This document shows positions 8,449 to 17,474 of a DNA stretch of 64,000 nucleotides, piece by piece; position 1 is the first letter of the stretch, and the number at the start of each line of letters is the position of its first letter. The notes under the pieces were generated by a model. The model was given only the letters and a program-made list of their open reading frames with translations, was not told the DNA's origin and ran no database searches. Both the position numbers and the translations under genes were made by a program. This stretch comes from Nocardioides zhouii (GTDB taxonomy: Bacteria > Actinomycetota > Actinomycetes > Propionibacteriales > Nocardioidaceae), in NCBI RefSeq assembly GCF_004137345.1, contig NZ_SDWV01000004.1:186001-250000 (forward strand), read 5' to 3'.

Positions 8449-8642
8449 TCGTTCCTGCCGCGTCCGCCGAGGCGGTGGTGGACGGTCACCGGCGCCTCGC
8501 CGAGGTGACCGGTCCCCGACCCGGGGCGCGGGCCTCGCGCGCCCATCCCCGGTCGGGTGAGGTCCTCCCAGTCTCGCCGTCGACGGCGCTCGCTGAGCAG
8601 CAGGAGACCAGCGAGGGCGACCACGAGAACGACCCAGACCAT
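8445..8642 (-). CDS. Small single-pass membrane protein
   Basis: A 65-residue product with one N-terminal membrane helix (VWVVLVVALAGLLLLS) followed by an Arg-rich stretch (ERRRRRDW) and a Gly/Pro-rich tail. The arrangement of helix then positive charges is what a real small inner-membrane protein shows. It lies 27 bp downstream of the ApbE gene on the same strand. No family is recognised, and a chance ORF cannot be fully excluded. Confidence 0.5.
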   Translation of the reverse strand: MVWVVLVVALAGLLLLSERRRRRDWEDLTRPGMGARGPRPGSGTGHLGEAPVTVHHRLGGRGRND

Positions 8643-8669
8643 GGTTCGACCGTACGCCGGAAACCGCGG

Positions 8670-9434
8670 TCAGGCCACGGTCTCCGCGCGGCCGTCTGCC
8701 CAGACGACGACCCCCGTACGCAGTCGCGAGCGCAGCCAGTGGGGTCCGTCGAGCCCCAGCGCGAGCGCGGTCGTGGCGTCGATGTCGACGCTGGTGAGGT
8801 CGGCGCCGATGACGGTGACCGACGCCAGCGCGTCCGCGGGAGCGCCGGACCGGGCGTCGACCACGTGGGTGCCGCGGTGCGCCGCACCGGAGGTCGCCAC
8901 GGCGCCCCGGTGCACCGGCACCTGGGCGACGAGCCGGGTCGGGTCGAGGGGGTGCTCGATGCCGATCAGCCAGGGCTCGCCGGCCGGGTCGACGACGTGG
9001 CAGACCATGTCGCCGCCGGCCGACAGGCACACGTCGGTGTCGGGCAGCGCCAGCAGGGGTCGTACGGCACGATCCACCGCCCAGCCCTTCACGACGCCGC
9101 TCGGGTCGAGCCGGCGTACGCCATCCGGCCCCGGCAGGCACACGTCGAACGCACCGTCGGACGACGCCCTGGCGGCATCCCCCAGGCGCAGCACCTCGGC
9201 CACCTCGGGCGCGCACTCCCCGAGGCCGACCTCACCCCGACCCAGGCGCGAGACCTGGCTGTCGGGCCGCCACGTGCTGAAGACCTCGTCCACCCAGCGG
9301 AGCTCGGCGAGCGCGTCCCGCCACGCCTGCTCGGCCATGTCGTCGTACGCGTGCCGGCCGCGCAGCGCGAGGCTGATCGGCATGCCCATGACGTGCTCGA
9401 CGCGGCGCGCGATCGGCTGCGCGATCGGGGTCAT
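8670..9434 (-). CDS. apbE: FAD:protein FMN transferase (ApbE)
   Basis: A 254-residue protein that attaches FMN through a phosphoester bond to a Thr or Ser on flavoprotein partners. Family segments are present: GMPISLALRG near the N-terminus, VFSTWRPDSQVSRLG, GAFDVCLPG, VVKGWAVDRA, SAGGDMVCHV and a C-terminal VIGADLTSVDIDATTALAL with the usual metal-site acidic residues. No lipoprotein signal is seen, so it is probably a cytoplasmic form. The ATG overlaps the stop of the FMN-binding gene upstream (TGATG); a GTG lies one codon before. That neighbour is its obvious substrate. Confidence 0.92.
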   Translation of the reverse strand: MTPIAQPIARRVEHVMGMPISLALRGRHAYDDMAEQAWRDALAELRWVDEVFSTWRPDSQVSRLGRGEVGLGECAPEVAEVLRLGDAARASSDGAFDVCLPGPDGVRRLDPSGVVKGWAVDRAVRPLLALPDTDVCLSAGGDMVCHVVDPAGEPWLIGIEHPLDPTRLVAQVPVHRGAVATSGAAHRGTHVVDARSGAPADALASVTVIGADLTSVDIDATTALALGLDGPHWLRSRLRTGVVVWADGRAETVA

Positions 9435-9916
9435 CACAGCCCGGCCTGGTCGAGCGCGCTCTGGAGCGACTGCGCGTAGCCCTGGCTCGTGTACGTCGCG
9501 CCACTGACCATCGACACCGAGCTGCTCTGCGAGTCGAGGGTCTGCTGGATCAGCTGCGGCAGGGCGTAGTTGTTGATCTGGATGTCCCGGCCGTCGCTGT
9601 TGGGGTACTGCAGGATCGAGACGTTCGTGATCTCCGAGCCGGCCACCTCGACCTGCACCTGCACGGGCCCGTACCGCGTCTGCGCGGCCGTGCCGGTGAC
9701 CGTGGTCGCATCGGAGCTGGTCGACGAGTCGCTCGGCGGTGCGCTGCCGCTGGCCGTCCCGGTGGACGCGGCGCCCGTGGCGGCCTGCCCGGAGAGCGAG
9801 CCGGAGATCGTGGTCTCGCTCGTCGTCGCCATCGTGGCGGACGTCGAGGTGTGGTAGCCGAAGAGCACTACGAGGGTGGAGAGGGTGCTCAGCACCCAGA
9901 GGACGATGCGCTTCAT
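9434..9916 (-). CDS. Membrane-anchored FMN-binding domain protein
   Basis: A 160-residue exported protein. Residues 1-20 form an uncleaved or lipid-free membrane anchor (KRIVLWVLSTLSTLVVLFG), residues 30-78 are a Ser/Thr/Gly-rich linker, and residues 80-160 are an FMN_bind domain. SGATYTS at 138-144 is the ApbE flavinylation motif, and Thr141 is the expected FMN attachment residue. It sits between the ferric-reductase-like gene and apbE in a tight operon and should relay electrons on the outer face of the membrane. Confidence 0.88.
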   Translation of the reverse strand: MKRIVLWVLSTLSTLVVLFGYHTSTSATMATTSETTISGSLSGQAATGAASTGTASGSAPPSDSSTSSDATTVTGTAAQTRYGPVQVQVEVAGSEITNVSILQYPNSDGRDIQINNYALPQLIQQTLDSQSSSVSMVSGATYTSQGYAQSLQSALDQAGL

Positions 9917-9920
9917 CAGG

Positions 9921-11321
9921 TCACCAGCCGAACGTCTCGAGATGGAGGTGGGATTCGGGGACGCCCGCAGCCCGCAGGTCGCGCAGCACCAGGTCGGCCC
10001 AGGGGCCGGGGCCGCAGACGTAGACGTCCCGGTCGGCGACGTCGGGCACCCAGGCCGTCAGGGCGGCCAGGTCGGTGGCGGTGTCGACGCCGTCGCCGAG
10101 CCAGGAGTCGGCGGCGCGGCGTCGGCCCGGAAGCCCCCAGACGACGAGGCCGCGCTGCTGGGCGAGGGTGGTGAGCTCGTCGACGAAGAGGGGCGTGCCC
10201 GACGAGCGGTAGAGCAGCAGCGCCTCGCCGGGGGCGTACGCCAGTCCCTCCGCCAGGGCGCGCAGCGGGGTGATGCCGACGCCGGCGCCGATCATCAGGA
10301 CCTGGGTGCGGCTGCGGGCGCGCGGGCTGAGCCGGCCGTACGGGCCTTCGATCCAGGCGCGCGTGCCGACAGTGAGACCGGCGGTCGCGGCGCTGCCGTC
10401 GCCGACGTCCTGGACGGTGATCCGCAGCGAGCGGCCGTCGGGGGCGGCGGACAGTGAGTAGGGGTTGCCGCGGCTGCGACCGGGACGGCCGCCGAAGCGC
10501 CAGGTGAAGAACTGGCCCGCCTCGACCGGCAGTCGATCGAGGTGCCGACCGGTCACGTGCACGGAGACGGTCCCGTCACCCTCGGGGACGACGGCGGCGA
10601 CACGGAGGTCGTGGCGCAGGTTGCGCCACAGCGGAAGCCCGACCCGCCAGACGAGCACGCTGCCGGCGGCGGCGATCCAGGCGCTCCACCAGAAGACCTG
10701 GCGGCCGGTCGAGGAGGTGAAGTCGGCGCCGGTCCATAGCTGGTGCGGGATCGCGAGACCGACGCCGAGGTAGGCGTACAGGTGCATCAGGTGCCACGAC
10801 TCGTAGCGGAGCTTGCGCCGGGCGGCCCTGATGCTGGTGACCACGACCATCACCAGGCAGACCGTCGCCGCCGTGGCGAGCAGCATGCCGGGGTAGTTGA
10901 CGACCAGGTCCCACAGCGTGCGCGGGGTGGCGGTCAGCGAGCCGCCGGCGTAGCCCCAGGTGATCGTCACGATGTGGGCGAGCATCAGGTTGAACGACGT
11001 GAAGCCGACCAGCCGGTGGATCCGGGCGAGCTCGTCCTGGCCGAAGGCCCGCTCCAGCACCGGCACCCGCGCCATCAGCAGGACCTGCGCGAGCAGCAGC
11101 ACGGCGGACACCAGGCCGGTGATCCGGCCGACGGACTCCAGGCCCGTCGCCCATCCGCCGAGCTGGGTGATGCCACCGCCGGTGACCCACCACCACGTCA
11201 CCAGGAGGAGCGAGAGCCACAGCGCACTGCCGGCCGCGAGCCGGGTGCCCGCATCGCGGCGGGCGCGGACACCGAGTCGTCGTACGACGTCCGCCGGAGG
11301 CGGCAGCTGGGTCAGGGTCAT
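9921..11321 (-). CDS. Ferric-reductase-like transmembrane flavoprotein
   Basis: A 466-residue protein with an N-terminal six-helix ferric-reductase-like heme domain (about residues 35-220; His residues in HRLVGFTSFNLMLAH and WHLMHLYAY are candidate heme ligands). Next come an FAD domain with RGNPYSLSAAP and an NAD(P)H domain with GAGVGITPLRA, and a C-terminal CGPGPWADLV. It should carry electrons from NAD(P)H across the membrane to the covalently flavinylated protein encoded just 4 bp downstream. The acceptor is unknown. It is the first gene of a three-gene operon with the FMN_bind and ApbE genes. Confidence 0.88.
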   Translation of the reverse strand: MTLTQLPPPADVVRRLGVRARRDAGTRLAAGSALWLSLLLVTWWWVTGGGITQLGGWATGLESVGRITGLVSAVLLLAQVLLMARVPVLERAFGQDELARIHRLVGFTSFNLMLAHIVTITWGYAGGSLTATPRTLWDLVVNYPGMLLATAATVCLVMVVVTSIRAARRKLRYESWHLMHLYAYLGVGLAIPHQLWTGADFTSSTGRQVFWWSAWIAAAGSVLVWRVGLPLWRNLRHDLRVAAVVPEGDGTVSVHVTGRHLDRLPVEAGQFFTWRFGGRPGRSRGNPYSLSAAPDGRSLRITVQDVGDGSAATAGLTVGTRAWIEGPYGRLSPRARSRTQVLMIGAGVGITPLRALAEGLAYAPGEALLLYRSSGTPLFVDELTTLAQQRGLVVWGLPGRRRAADSWLGDGVDTATDLAALTAWVPDVADRDVYVCGPGPWADLVLRDLRAAGVPESHLHLETFGW

Positions 11322-11415
11322 GCCACGACCTTGGCCACGCGGGCTGGCACGGGTGTGGGAGCCACCTGTGCGGATCCTGTGAGTGCCCGCGCACCCGCTC
11401 TGTCAGGATCTGCGC

Positions 11416-12309
11416 GTGAGGCAGTGGGTGGTGGTCGTCGGCGGGACCAACATGGACGTGGTCGCGCGCACCTCCGCGCCCCTGGTCGCCGCCACCAGCA
11501 ACCCCGGCCACACGCGGATCTCCCCCGGCGGCGTCGGTCGCAACATCGCCGCCTGCCTCGGGCTGCTCGGCGCCCCGGTGCGGCTGGTGTCCGCTGTCGG
11601 CGACGACGCGTTCGGCGATGAGGCGTTGCGCGTCACGGCGGCGTGCGGTGCGGACGTCTCGTCCGTACGCCGGGTGCCGGGCGGCGCCACCGGCACCTAC
11701 ACCGCGGTGCTCGACGACGCCGGCGAGCTGGTGGCGGCCGTCTCCGACATGGAGGTCGTCGACGCGCTCGAGCTCGACACCCTGCACCTCTCCGATGCTG
11801 CCCTCGTCGTGATCGACGGCAACCTCGCCCACCCGCAGGTCGAGCGGGCCGTCGCGGCGGCCGCAGCCGCCGACGTCCCGGTGGCGTTCGAGCCGGTCTC
11901 GGTGGCCAAGGCGGCGCGGTTGGCCGACCTGGTGCACGACCTGTTCCTCGTCACGCCCAATGCCGACGAGCTCGCCGCCCTGACCGGACGGGCACCCGGC
12001 GACTGGCGCGCCTCCGTCGAGGACCTGCACCAGCGGGGCGTCGAGCACGTGTGGGTGCGCACCGGCGCCGAGGGGTCGTGGGTGTGCACCTGGGGCGCCG
12101 ACCCCGTGCACCTGCCCGCCGTGCCGGCGACCGTGGTCGACGTGACCGGGGCCGGCGACGCGATGCTGGCCGCCTGGGTCGCGGCCTGGCTCCGCGGCGC
12201 CGACCCGGTCGACGCCGCCCGCGAGGGGCACCGCGCCGCCGCCGCCACGATCTCGAGCCCGCACACCGTCCGGCCGGACCTGGCCGCCGTACTCACCGAG
12301 GAGTCCTGA
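11416..12309 (+). CDS. psuK: PfkB-family kinase, probable pseudouridine kinase
   Basis: A 297-residue sugar/nucleoside kinase. PfkB hallmarks are present: the glycine-rich N-terminal pattern SPGGVGRNIAACLGLLG and the C-terminal catalytic motif DVTGAGDAMLA with its aspartate base. The assignment as pseudouridine kinase rests on the next gene, psuG, whose start overlaps its stop (ATGA). GTG at 11416 is chosen because an AGGA ribosome site lies 8 bp upstream; a longer in-frame start at 11383 adds residues that do not match the family. Acts in the cytoplasm, making pseudouridine 5'-phosphate. Confidence 0.85.
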   Translation: MRQWVVVVGGTNMDVVARTSAPLVAATSNPGHTRISPGGVGRNIAACLGLLGAPVRLVSAVGDDAFGDEALRVTAACGADVSSVRRVPGGATGTYTAVLDDAGELVAAVSDMEVVDALELDTLHLSDAALVVIDGNLAHPQVERAVAAAAAADVPVAFEPVSVAKAARLADLVHDLFLVTPNADELAALTGRAPGDWRASVEDLHQRGVEHVWVRTGAEGSWVCTWGADPVHLPAVPATVVDVTGAGDAMLAAWVAAWLRGADPVDAAREGHRAAAATISSPHTVRPDLAAVLTEES

Positions 12310-13217
12310 TGCCTGTGCTGACGATCACCGACGAGGTCCGCGACGCCCTCGCGTCCGGGCAGCCCGTCGTCGCGCTGGAGAGCACGATCATCAGCCACGG
12401 CATGCCCTACCCGCAGAACGTCGAGATGGCCCGCACCGTCGAGGGCATCGTCCGCGACGGGGGCGCTGTCCCGGCGACGATCGCGGTGCTCCACGGCAGG
12501 CCGACGATCGGCCTCTCGGCCGACGACCTCGAGCTGCTCGCGTCCGACGAGTCGGTCATCAAGGTCTCCATCCGCGACCTGCCCTACGTCGTCTCGCGCG
12601 GCCTGCACGGCGCGACGACCGTCGCGTCGACGATGCGGCTGGCGGCCCTCGCCGGCATCGGCGTCTTCGTGACCGGCGGGCTCGGCGGCGTGCACCGCGG
12701 CGCCGAGACGACGTACGACGTCTCGGCAGACCTCACCGAGCTGTCGACCACGTCGGTGGCCGTGGTCTGCGCGGGCGTGAAGAGCATCCTCGACATCGGG
12801 CTGACCCTCGAGAAGCTCGAGACGCTGGGCGTGCCGGTGCTGGGCTACGGCACCGACGAGTTCCCGTCGTTCTTCTCCCGGTCGTCGGGCTTCGGCGCGC
12901 CGATGCGGGTCGACTCCCCCGCCGAGGTCGCCGCGCTGATGCGGGCGAAGTGGGAGCTCGGGCTGGCCGGCGGCGTCGTCGTCGCCAACCCGATCCCGGT
13001 GGAGTCGGAGATCCCGGCCGACGAGATCGGCGCGATCATCGACCGCGCGCTCGCCGACATGGACGCCCTCGGCATCCGCGGCAAGGACGCGACGCCGTAC
13101 CTCCTCGGGCGCATCGTGGAGATCACCGACGGCGAGTCGCTCGTCGCCAACATCGCCCTCGTCGAGAACAACGCGCGGCTCGGCGCGGCGATCGCCATGG
13201 CGTACGCCGGGCTCTGA
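12309..13217 (+). CDS. psuG: Pseudouridine-5'-phosphate glycosidase
   Basis: A 302-residue enzyme that splits pseudouridine 5'-phosphate to uracil and ribose 5-phosphate. The strongly conserved family segments are visible: VALESTIISHGMPYPQN, the catalytic-lysine region (SIRDLPYVVSRGLHGATTVASTM), FVTGGLGGVHRG, VVCAGVKSILDI, and VANPIPVESEIP. Length is normal. ATG at 12309 overlaps the psuK stop, so the two are translationally coupled and together break down pseudouridine from RNA turnover. Confidence 0.95.
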   Translation: MPVLTITDEVRDALASGQPVVALESTIISHGMPYPQNVEMARTVEGIVRDGGAVPATIAVLHGRPTIGLSADDLELLASDESVIKVSIRDLPYVVSRGLHGATTVASTMRLAALAGIGVFVTGGLGGVHRGAETTYDVSADLTELSTTSVAVVCAGVKSILDIGLTLEKLETLGVPVLGYGTDEFPSFFSRSSGFGAPMRVDSPAEVAALMRAKWELGLAGGVVVANPIPVESEIPADEIGAIIDRALADMDALGIRGKDATPYLLGRIVEITDGESLVANIALVENNARLGAAIAMAYAGL

Positions 13218-13284
13218 CCTGCGCTTTCCCGTGGGACACGCCGACACAAGATGTGGTCCCCCACTTGTCGTCGAGCCCTACATA

Positions 13285-13440
13285 TGGTGTTCCACGCAGC
13301 TGGTTCGGCGCGTCATCCAGGCACGTCGAGGCAACAGGGAACCCGGTGTGAGTCCGGGACTGCCCCGCAGCGGTGAGTGGGAACGACAGCCGTCACACAG
13401 CACTGGATCGCACGATCTGGGAAGCGACGGCCAGTAGGGG
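13285..13440 (+). promoter_or_regulatory. Cobalamin (AdoCbl) riboswitch before nrdAB
   Basis: The core is clear: GGTGTGAGTCCGGGACTGCCCCGCAGCGGT region at 13345-13374 (quoted here in parts: GGGAACCCGGTG, GAGTCCGGGACTGCC, CCGCAGCGGT), a following GCACTGG box (13399-13405) and the closing GGGAAGCGACGGCCAGTAGG end (13419-13438). It lies about 200 bp before nrdA. A B12 riboswitch controlling a class I ribonucleotide reductase operon is known in Streptomyces, where B12 turns the operon off because a B12-dependent class II enzyme can take over. Confidence 0.9.
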
Positions 13441-13484
13441 TCGAGAACGTTCGGCGTGCCCATGAGTCCGAAGACCTGCCAGCG

Positions 13485-13508
13485 CACCGCACCCGACCGG
13501 GTGCGGTG
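13485..13508 (+). terminator. Hairpin in the riboswitch expression platform
   Basis: Perfect 10-bp stem CACCGCACCC / GGGTGCGGTG with a GACC loop, placed 45 bp after the riboswitch core and 128 bp before nrdA. Position fits a B12-dependent terminator, although no U-run follows, as is common in actinobacteria. Confidence 0.6.
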
Positions 13509-13635
13509 GTCCGAGGCCTCGTGGGACGGCCGGTGGGCACGTACGACCCCTGCCCGGGCGCCGCCCGTCGCCAGGCCGTCGTACGCCCTCCTCTCCCGCG
13601 ACCCCGGACTCCGTCCATCTCGCGAGGAGAGAGAA

Positions 13636-16044
13636 GTGACCATCACAGTCTCGACAAGCTCGACCACCGGGCAGAGGCGTACGGCCATGCAGGTGCGCAA
13701 GCGGAACGGCGACAGCGAGCCTGTCGACGTCAACAAGATCGTGCGGGCGGTCGACCGGGTCAGCGCCGACCTGACCGACGTGGACCCCATGCGGGTCGCG
13801 ACCCGCACGATCAGCGGGTTGTACGACGGCGCCACCACCGCCGAGCTGGACCGGTTGTCGATCCAGACGGCCGCGGAGATGATCGGCGAGGAGCCGCAGT
13901 ACTCCCGGCTGGCCGCGCGCCTGCTGGCGGGCTACATCGACAAGGAGGTCCGCAACCAGGGCGTCATGTCGTTCAGCCAGTCGGTCGCGCTCGGCCATGC
14001 GGAGGGCCTGATCGGCGACGACACGGCCCGGTTCGTCAAGGACAACGCGCGCAAGCTCGACTTCGCGATCGACGACGAGGCCGACCACCGCTTCGAGTAC
14101 TTCGGGCTGCGCACGGTCTACGACCGCTACCTGCTCCGCCACCCGTCGAGCCGGCTCGTGGTCGAGACGCCGCAGTACTTCCTGCTGCGGGTCGCGTCAG
14201 GCCTTGCGCAGAGCCCCGGCGAGGCGATCCGGTTCTACCGGCTGATGTCGTCGCTGGCCTACCTGCCGAGCAGCCCGACGCTCTTCAACTCCGGGACGCG
14301 GCACACGCAGATGTCGTCGTGCTACCTCGTCGACAGCCCGCGCGACGACCTCGACTCGATCTACGCGCGCTACGCGCAAGTCGCGAAGCTGTCCAAGTTC
14401 GCGGGTGGGATCGGGATCGGCTTCTCGCGGGTGCGTTCGCGCGGCGCGCTGATCCGCGGCACCAACGGCCAGTCCAACGGCATCGTGCCGTTCCTGCGCA
14501 CCCTCGACTCGTCGGTCTCCGCGGTCAACCAGGGCGGTCGCCGCAAGGGCGCCGCGTGCGTCTACCTCGAGCCGTGGCACCCCGACGTCGAGGAGTTCCT
14601 CGAGCTCCGCGACAACACCGGCGAGGACGCGCGCCGCACCCACAACCTCAACCTCGCCCACTGGGTGCCGGACGAGTTCATGCGCCGCGTCGAGGCCGAC
14701 GCCGACTGGTCGCTGATCGACCCCGACCAGGCGCCCGAGCTGCCCGACCTGTGGGGTGCCGCCTTTGACGAGGCCTACTGCCGCGCGGAGGAGGAGGGCC
14801 GCTACGTCCGGCAGGTCAGGGCGCGCGAGCTCTACGGGAAGATGATGCGCACGCTCGCGCAGACCGGCAACGGCTGGATGACCTTCAAGGACGCCAGCAA
14901 CCGCACCTGCAACCAGGCGCGCGACACCCCGGGCGGTCCGGTCGTGCACCTGTCCAACCTCTGCACCGAGATCATCGAGGTGTCGTCCGACGGCGAGACC
15001 GCGGTCTGCAACCTGGGCTCGATCAACCTCGCCCAGCACCTGGGCGCCGACGGCATCGACTGGGACAAGCTCCGCGAGACCGTACGCACGGCGGTGCCGC
15101 TGCTCGACCGGGTGATCGACATCAACTACTACCCGAGCGCCGAGTCGGCCGCCTCCAACCCGCGCTGGCGTCCGGTGGGGCTCGGGCTGATGGGCCTGCA
15201 GGACGCGTTCTTCGCGCTGCGCCTGCCCTTCGACTCGGCCGAGGCGCGCGAGCTCTCGACCCGGGTGCAGGAGGAGATCTACCTGACGGCGCTCGAGGTC
15301 TCGGTCGACCTGGCGCGCCGCCACGGCCCGCACCCGTCGTACGCGGAGACGCGGGCCGCCGCGGGCGTGCTGCAACCCGACCACTGGGACGCGACGCCGG
15401 CGCAGGCCGAGCGGTGGCAGCAGGTCCGCGCCGACATCGCCGAGCACGGGCTGCGCAACTCGCTGCTGATCGCGATCGCGCCGACGGCGACCATCGCGTC
15501 GATCGCGGGCTGCTACGAGTGCATCGAGCCGCAGGTGTCCAACCTGTTCAAGCGCGAGACGCTGTCCGGCGAGTTCCTCCAGGTCAACGCCGCCCTCACC
15601 CGCGAGCTCAAGGCGCGCGGACTCTGGACTCCCGAGGTGCGCGAGGCGATCAAGCGGGCCGAGGGGTCGGTGCAGGGCGTGAGCGAGCTGCCCGACGACG
15701 TGCGCGAGCTCTTCCGTACGGCCTGGGAGCTGCCGCAGCGCGCGCTGATCGACATGGCGGCGGAGCGGTCGGCGTACATCGACCAGAGCCAGTCGCTCAA
15801 CCTCTTCATCGCCCGGCCGTCGATCGGGAAGCTCTCGTCGATGTACCTCCACGCATGGAAGGCCGGGCTCAAGACGACGTACTACCTGCGCTCGCGTCCG
15901 GCGACGCGGATCCAGCAGACGACGACGTCGGTCAACGCGCCTGTCGTAGCACCCGTCGACACCACTCCCCTGACCACCTTCTCCGACGACGAGGCACTCG
16001 CCTGCTCGCTGGAGAACCCCGAGAACTGCGAGGCCTGCCAGTGA
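13636..16044 (+). CDS. nrdA: Class I ribonucleotide reductase large subunit
   Basis: An 802-residue catalytic subunit that reduces ribonucleoside diphosphates. An ATP-cone allosteric domain lies at about residues 18-105 (MQVRKRNGDSEPVDVNKIV). The active-site region includes SSCYLVDSP, HLSNLCTEI and AVCNLGSINLA, and the C-terminal mobile redox pair is in ENCEACQ at the very end. The start GTG at 13636 has a strong GAGGAG site at 13624-13629; longer starts would run into the riboswitch. nrdB overlaps its stop by 4 bp. Expression is probably shut off by adenosylcobalamin through the upstream riboswitch. Confidence 0.95.
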   Translation: MTITVSTSSTTGQRRTAMQVRKRNGDSEPVDVNKIVRAVDRVSADLTDVDPMRVATRTISGLYDGATTAELDRLSIQTAAEMIGEEPQYSRLAARLLAGYIDKEVRNQGVMSFSQSVALGHAEGLIGDDTARFVKDNARKLDFAIDDEADHRFEYFGLRTVYDRYLLRHPSSRLVVETPQYFLLRVASGLAQSPGEAIRFYRLMSSLAYLPSSPTLFNSGTRHTQMSSCYLVDSPRDDLDSIYARYAQVAKLSKFAGGIGIGFSRVRSRGALIRGTNGQSNGIVPFLRTLDSSVSAVNQGGRRKGAACVYLEPWHPDVEEFLELRDNTGEDARRTHNLNLAHWVPDEFMRRVEADADWSLIDPDQAPELPDLWGAAFDEAYCRAEEEGRYVRQVRARELYGKMMRTLAQTGNGWMTFKDASNRTCNQARDTPGGPVVHLSNLCTEIIEVSSDGETAVCNLGSINLAQHLGADGIDWDKLRETVRTAVPLLDRVIDINYYPSAESAASNPRWRPVGLGLMGLQDAFFALRLPFDSAEARELSTRVQEEIYLTALEVSVDLARRHGPHPSYAETRAAAGVLQPDHWDATPAQAERWQQVRADIAEHGLRNSLLIAIAPTATIASIAGCYECIEPQVSNLFKRETLSGEFLQVNAALTRELKARGLWTPEVREAIKRAEGSVQGVSELPDDVRELFRTAWELPQRALIDMAAERSAYIDQSQSLNLFIARPSIGKLSSMYLHAWKAGLKTTYYLRSRPATRIQQTTTSVNAPVVAPVDTTPLTTFSDDEALACSLENPENCEACQ

Positions 16045-17075
16045 CACTCACCCACGAGACCACCCCCCAGAAGCAGAAGATGCTGCTCGACCCCGGAATG
16101 AACCTCACCCTGCGGCCGATGCGCTACCCGCACTTCTACGACCGCTACCGCGACGCGATCAAGAACACGTGGACGGTCGAGGAGGTCGACCTGCACTCCG
16201 ACCTCAAGGACCTGCAGCGGCTCAGCGACGCCGAGCGACACCTGGTCTCGCGGCTCGTCGCCTTCTTCGCGACCGGCGACACGATCGTGGCCAACAACCT
16301 GGTGCTCAACCTCTACCAGCACATCAACTCCCCCGAGGGCCGGCTCTACCTCTCCCGGCAGCTGTTCGAGGAGGCGGTGCACGTGCAGTTCTACCTGACC
16401 CTGCTCGACACGTACGTCCCCGACGAGACCGAGCGGCACGAGGCGTTCGCGGCGGTCGACAACATCCCCTCGATCAAGGCCAAGGCCGACTTCTGCTTCA
16501 CGTGGATCGACTCGGTCTTCGACCTCGACCAGCTCGAGACCCGCGAGCACCGGCGGAAGTTCCTGCTCAACCTGATCTGCTTCGCAGCGGTCATCGAGGG
16601 GCTGTTCTTCTACGGCGCGTTCGCGTACGTCTACTTCCTGCGCTCGCGCGGCTTCCTCAACGGTCTCGCGTCCGGCACCAACTGGGTCTTCCGCGACGAG
16701 TCGATGCACATGGCGTTCGCCTTCGACGTGGTCGACACGGTGCGGGCCGAGGAGCCCGAGCTCTTCGACGACGAGCTGGCGGCGCAGGTCCGGCAGATGC
16801 TGATCGACGGCGTCGACGCGGAGGCGCAGTTCGCGGACGACCTCCTCGGTGGCGGTGTGGCCGGTCTGTCCACGGCCGACATGCGCTCCTACCTGGAGTA
16901 CGTCGCCGACCGCCGGATGGAACGGCTCGACCTGCCGATCATCTACGGCTCGAAGAACCCGCTGGCGTTCATGGAGCTCCAGGACGTCCAGGAGCTGTCC
17001 AACTTCTTCGAGCGCAAGGTCTCGGCCTACCAGGTCGGCGTGACCGGGGCAGTGGGGTTCGACGAGGACTTCTGA
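16041..17075 (+). CDS. nrdB: Class I ribonucleotide reductase small (radical) subunit
   Basis: A 344-residue ferritin-like R2 protein. Metal ligands can be followed: Asp in FATGDTIVANNL, Glu and His in FEEAVHVQFY, Glu in AVIEGLFFYG, and Glu/His in FRDESMHMAF. The tyrosine four residues after the ligand His (HVQFY) matches the radical Tyr of class Ia, so a Tyr-radical enzyme is expected. The C-terminal tail GAVGFDEDF should dock on NrdA. GTG start overlaps nrdA's stop (GTGA), and a strong terminator follows, so nrdAB is a two-gene operon; no third (nrdS-like) gene is seen. Confidence 0.95.
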   Translation: MTLTHETTPQKQKMLLDPGMNLTLRPMRYPHFYDRYRDAIKNTWTVEEVDLHSDLKDLQRLSDAERHLVSRLVAFFATGDTIVANNLVLNLYQHINSPEGRLYLSRQLFEEAVHVQFYLTLLDTYVPDETERHEAFAAVDNIPSIKAKADFCFTWIDSVFDLDQLETREHRRKFLLNLICFAAVIEGLFFYGAFAYVYFLRSRGFLNGLASGTNWVFRDESMHMAFAFDVVDTVRAEEPELFDDELAAQVRQMLIDGVDAEAQFADDLLGGGVAGLSTADMRSYLEYVADRRMERLDLPIIYGSKNPLAFMELQDVQELSNFFERKVSAYQVGVTGAVGFDEDF

Positions 17076-17084
17076 GCGACAGAC

Positions 17085-17114
17085 GGCGGGTGTGGGCGCA
17101 GGCCCACGCCCGCC
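17085..17114 (+). terminator. nrdAB terminator hairpin
   Basis: A 13-bp stem (17085-17097 with 17102-17114, one G-T wobble) around a GCAG loop, 10 bp after the nrdB stop. Confidence 0.8.
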
Positions 17115-17141
17115 GGCGCGGCCGTGTGATGGGATCGCGCC

Positions 17142-17456
17142 ATGCCAGCAACGACGAGGGACCTGTTCCGGTCGTACGTCCGGAGCCTGCGCTGGCAGGT
17201 GCCGCTCGCGCTGGTCGTGGTGACCGCGTTGTGGGCGTACGACTACGAGGGCCTTCGGCGTGTCCACGGGTTCGGCTACGCGCTCCTGCTCGGCCTCGGG
17301 TTCCTGTTCGTGGTCGGGCCGTTGGTGTGGTTGCGGTTCGAGCACTACGGCCGCAACGACCGGCCGTTCTGGATCTTCCTCGGCCTGTCCCTCGTGTGGA
17401 TGGCGATCTCCCTGCTCGTCCTCCTCTTCGTGCTCGCGCTCGTCATCGGCGACTGA
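17142..17456 (+). CDS. Small membrane protein, three helices
   Basis: A 104-residue protein with three hydrophobic segments (about residues 18-36, 45-63 and 76-101) and a basic N-terminus. It starts at ATG 17142 after the nrdAB terminator, so it has its own promoter. No named family is recognised. It is followed 18 bp later by a VOC protein gene on the same strand. Confidence 0.65.
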   Translation: MPATTRDLFRSYVRSLRWQVPLALVVVTALWAYDYEGLRRVHGFGYALLLGLGFLFVVGPLVWLRFEHYGRNDRPFWIFLGLSLVWMAISLLVLLFVLALVIGD

Positions 17457-17474
17457 ACCCGGTTGGATCGAGGC

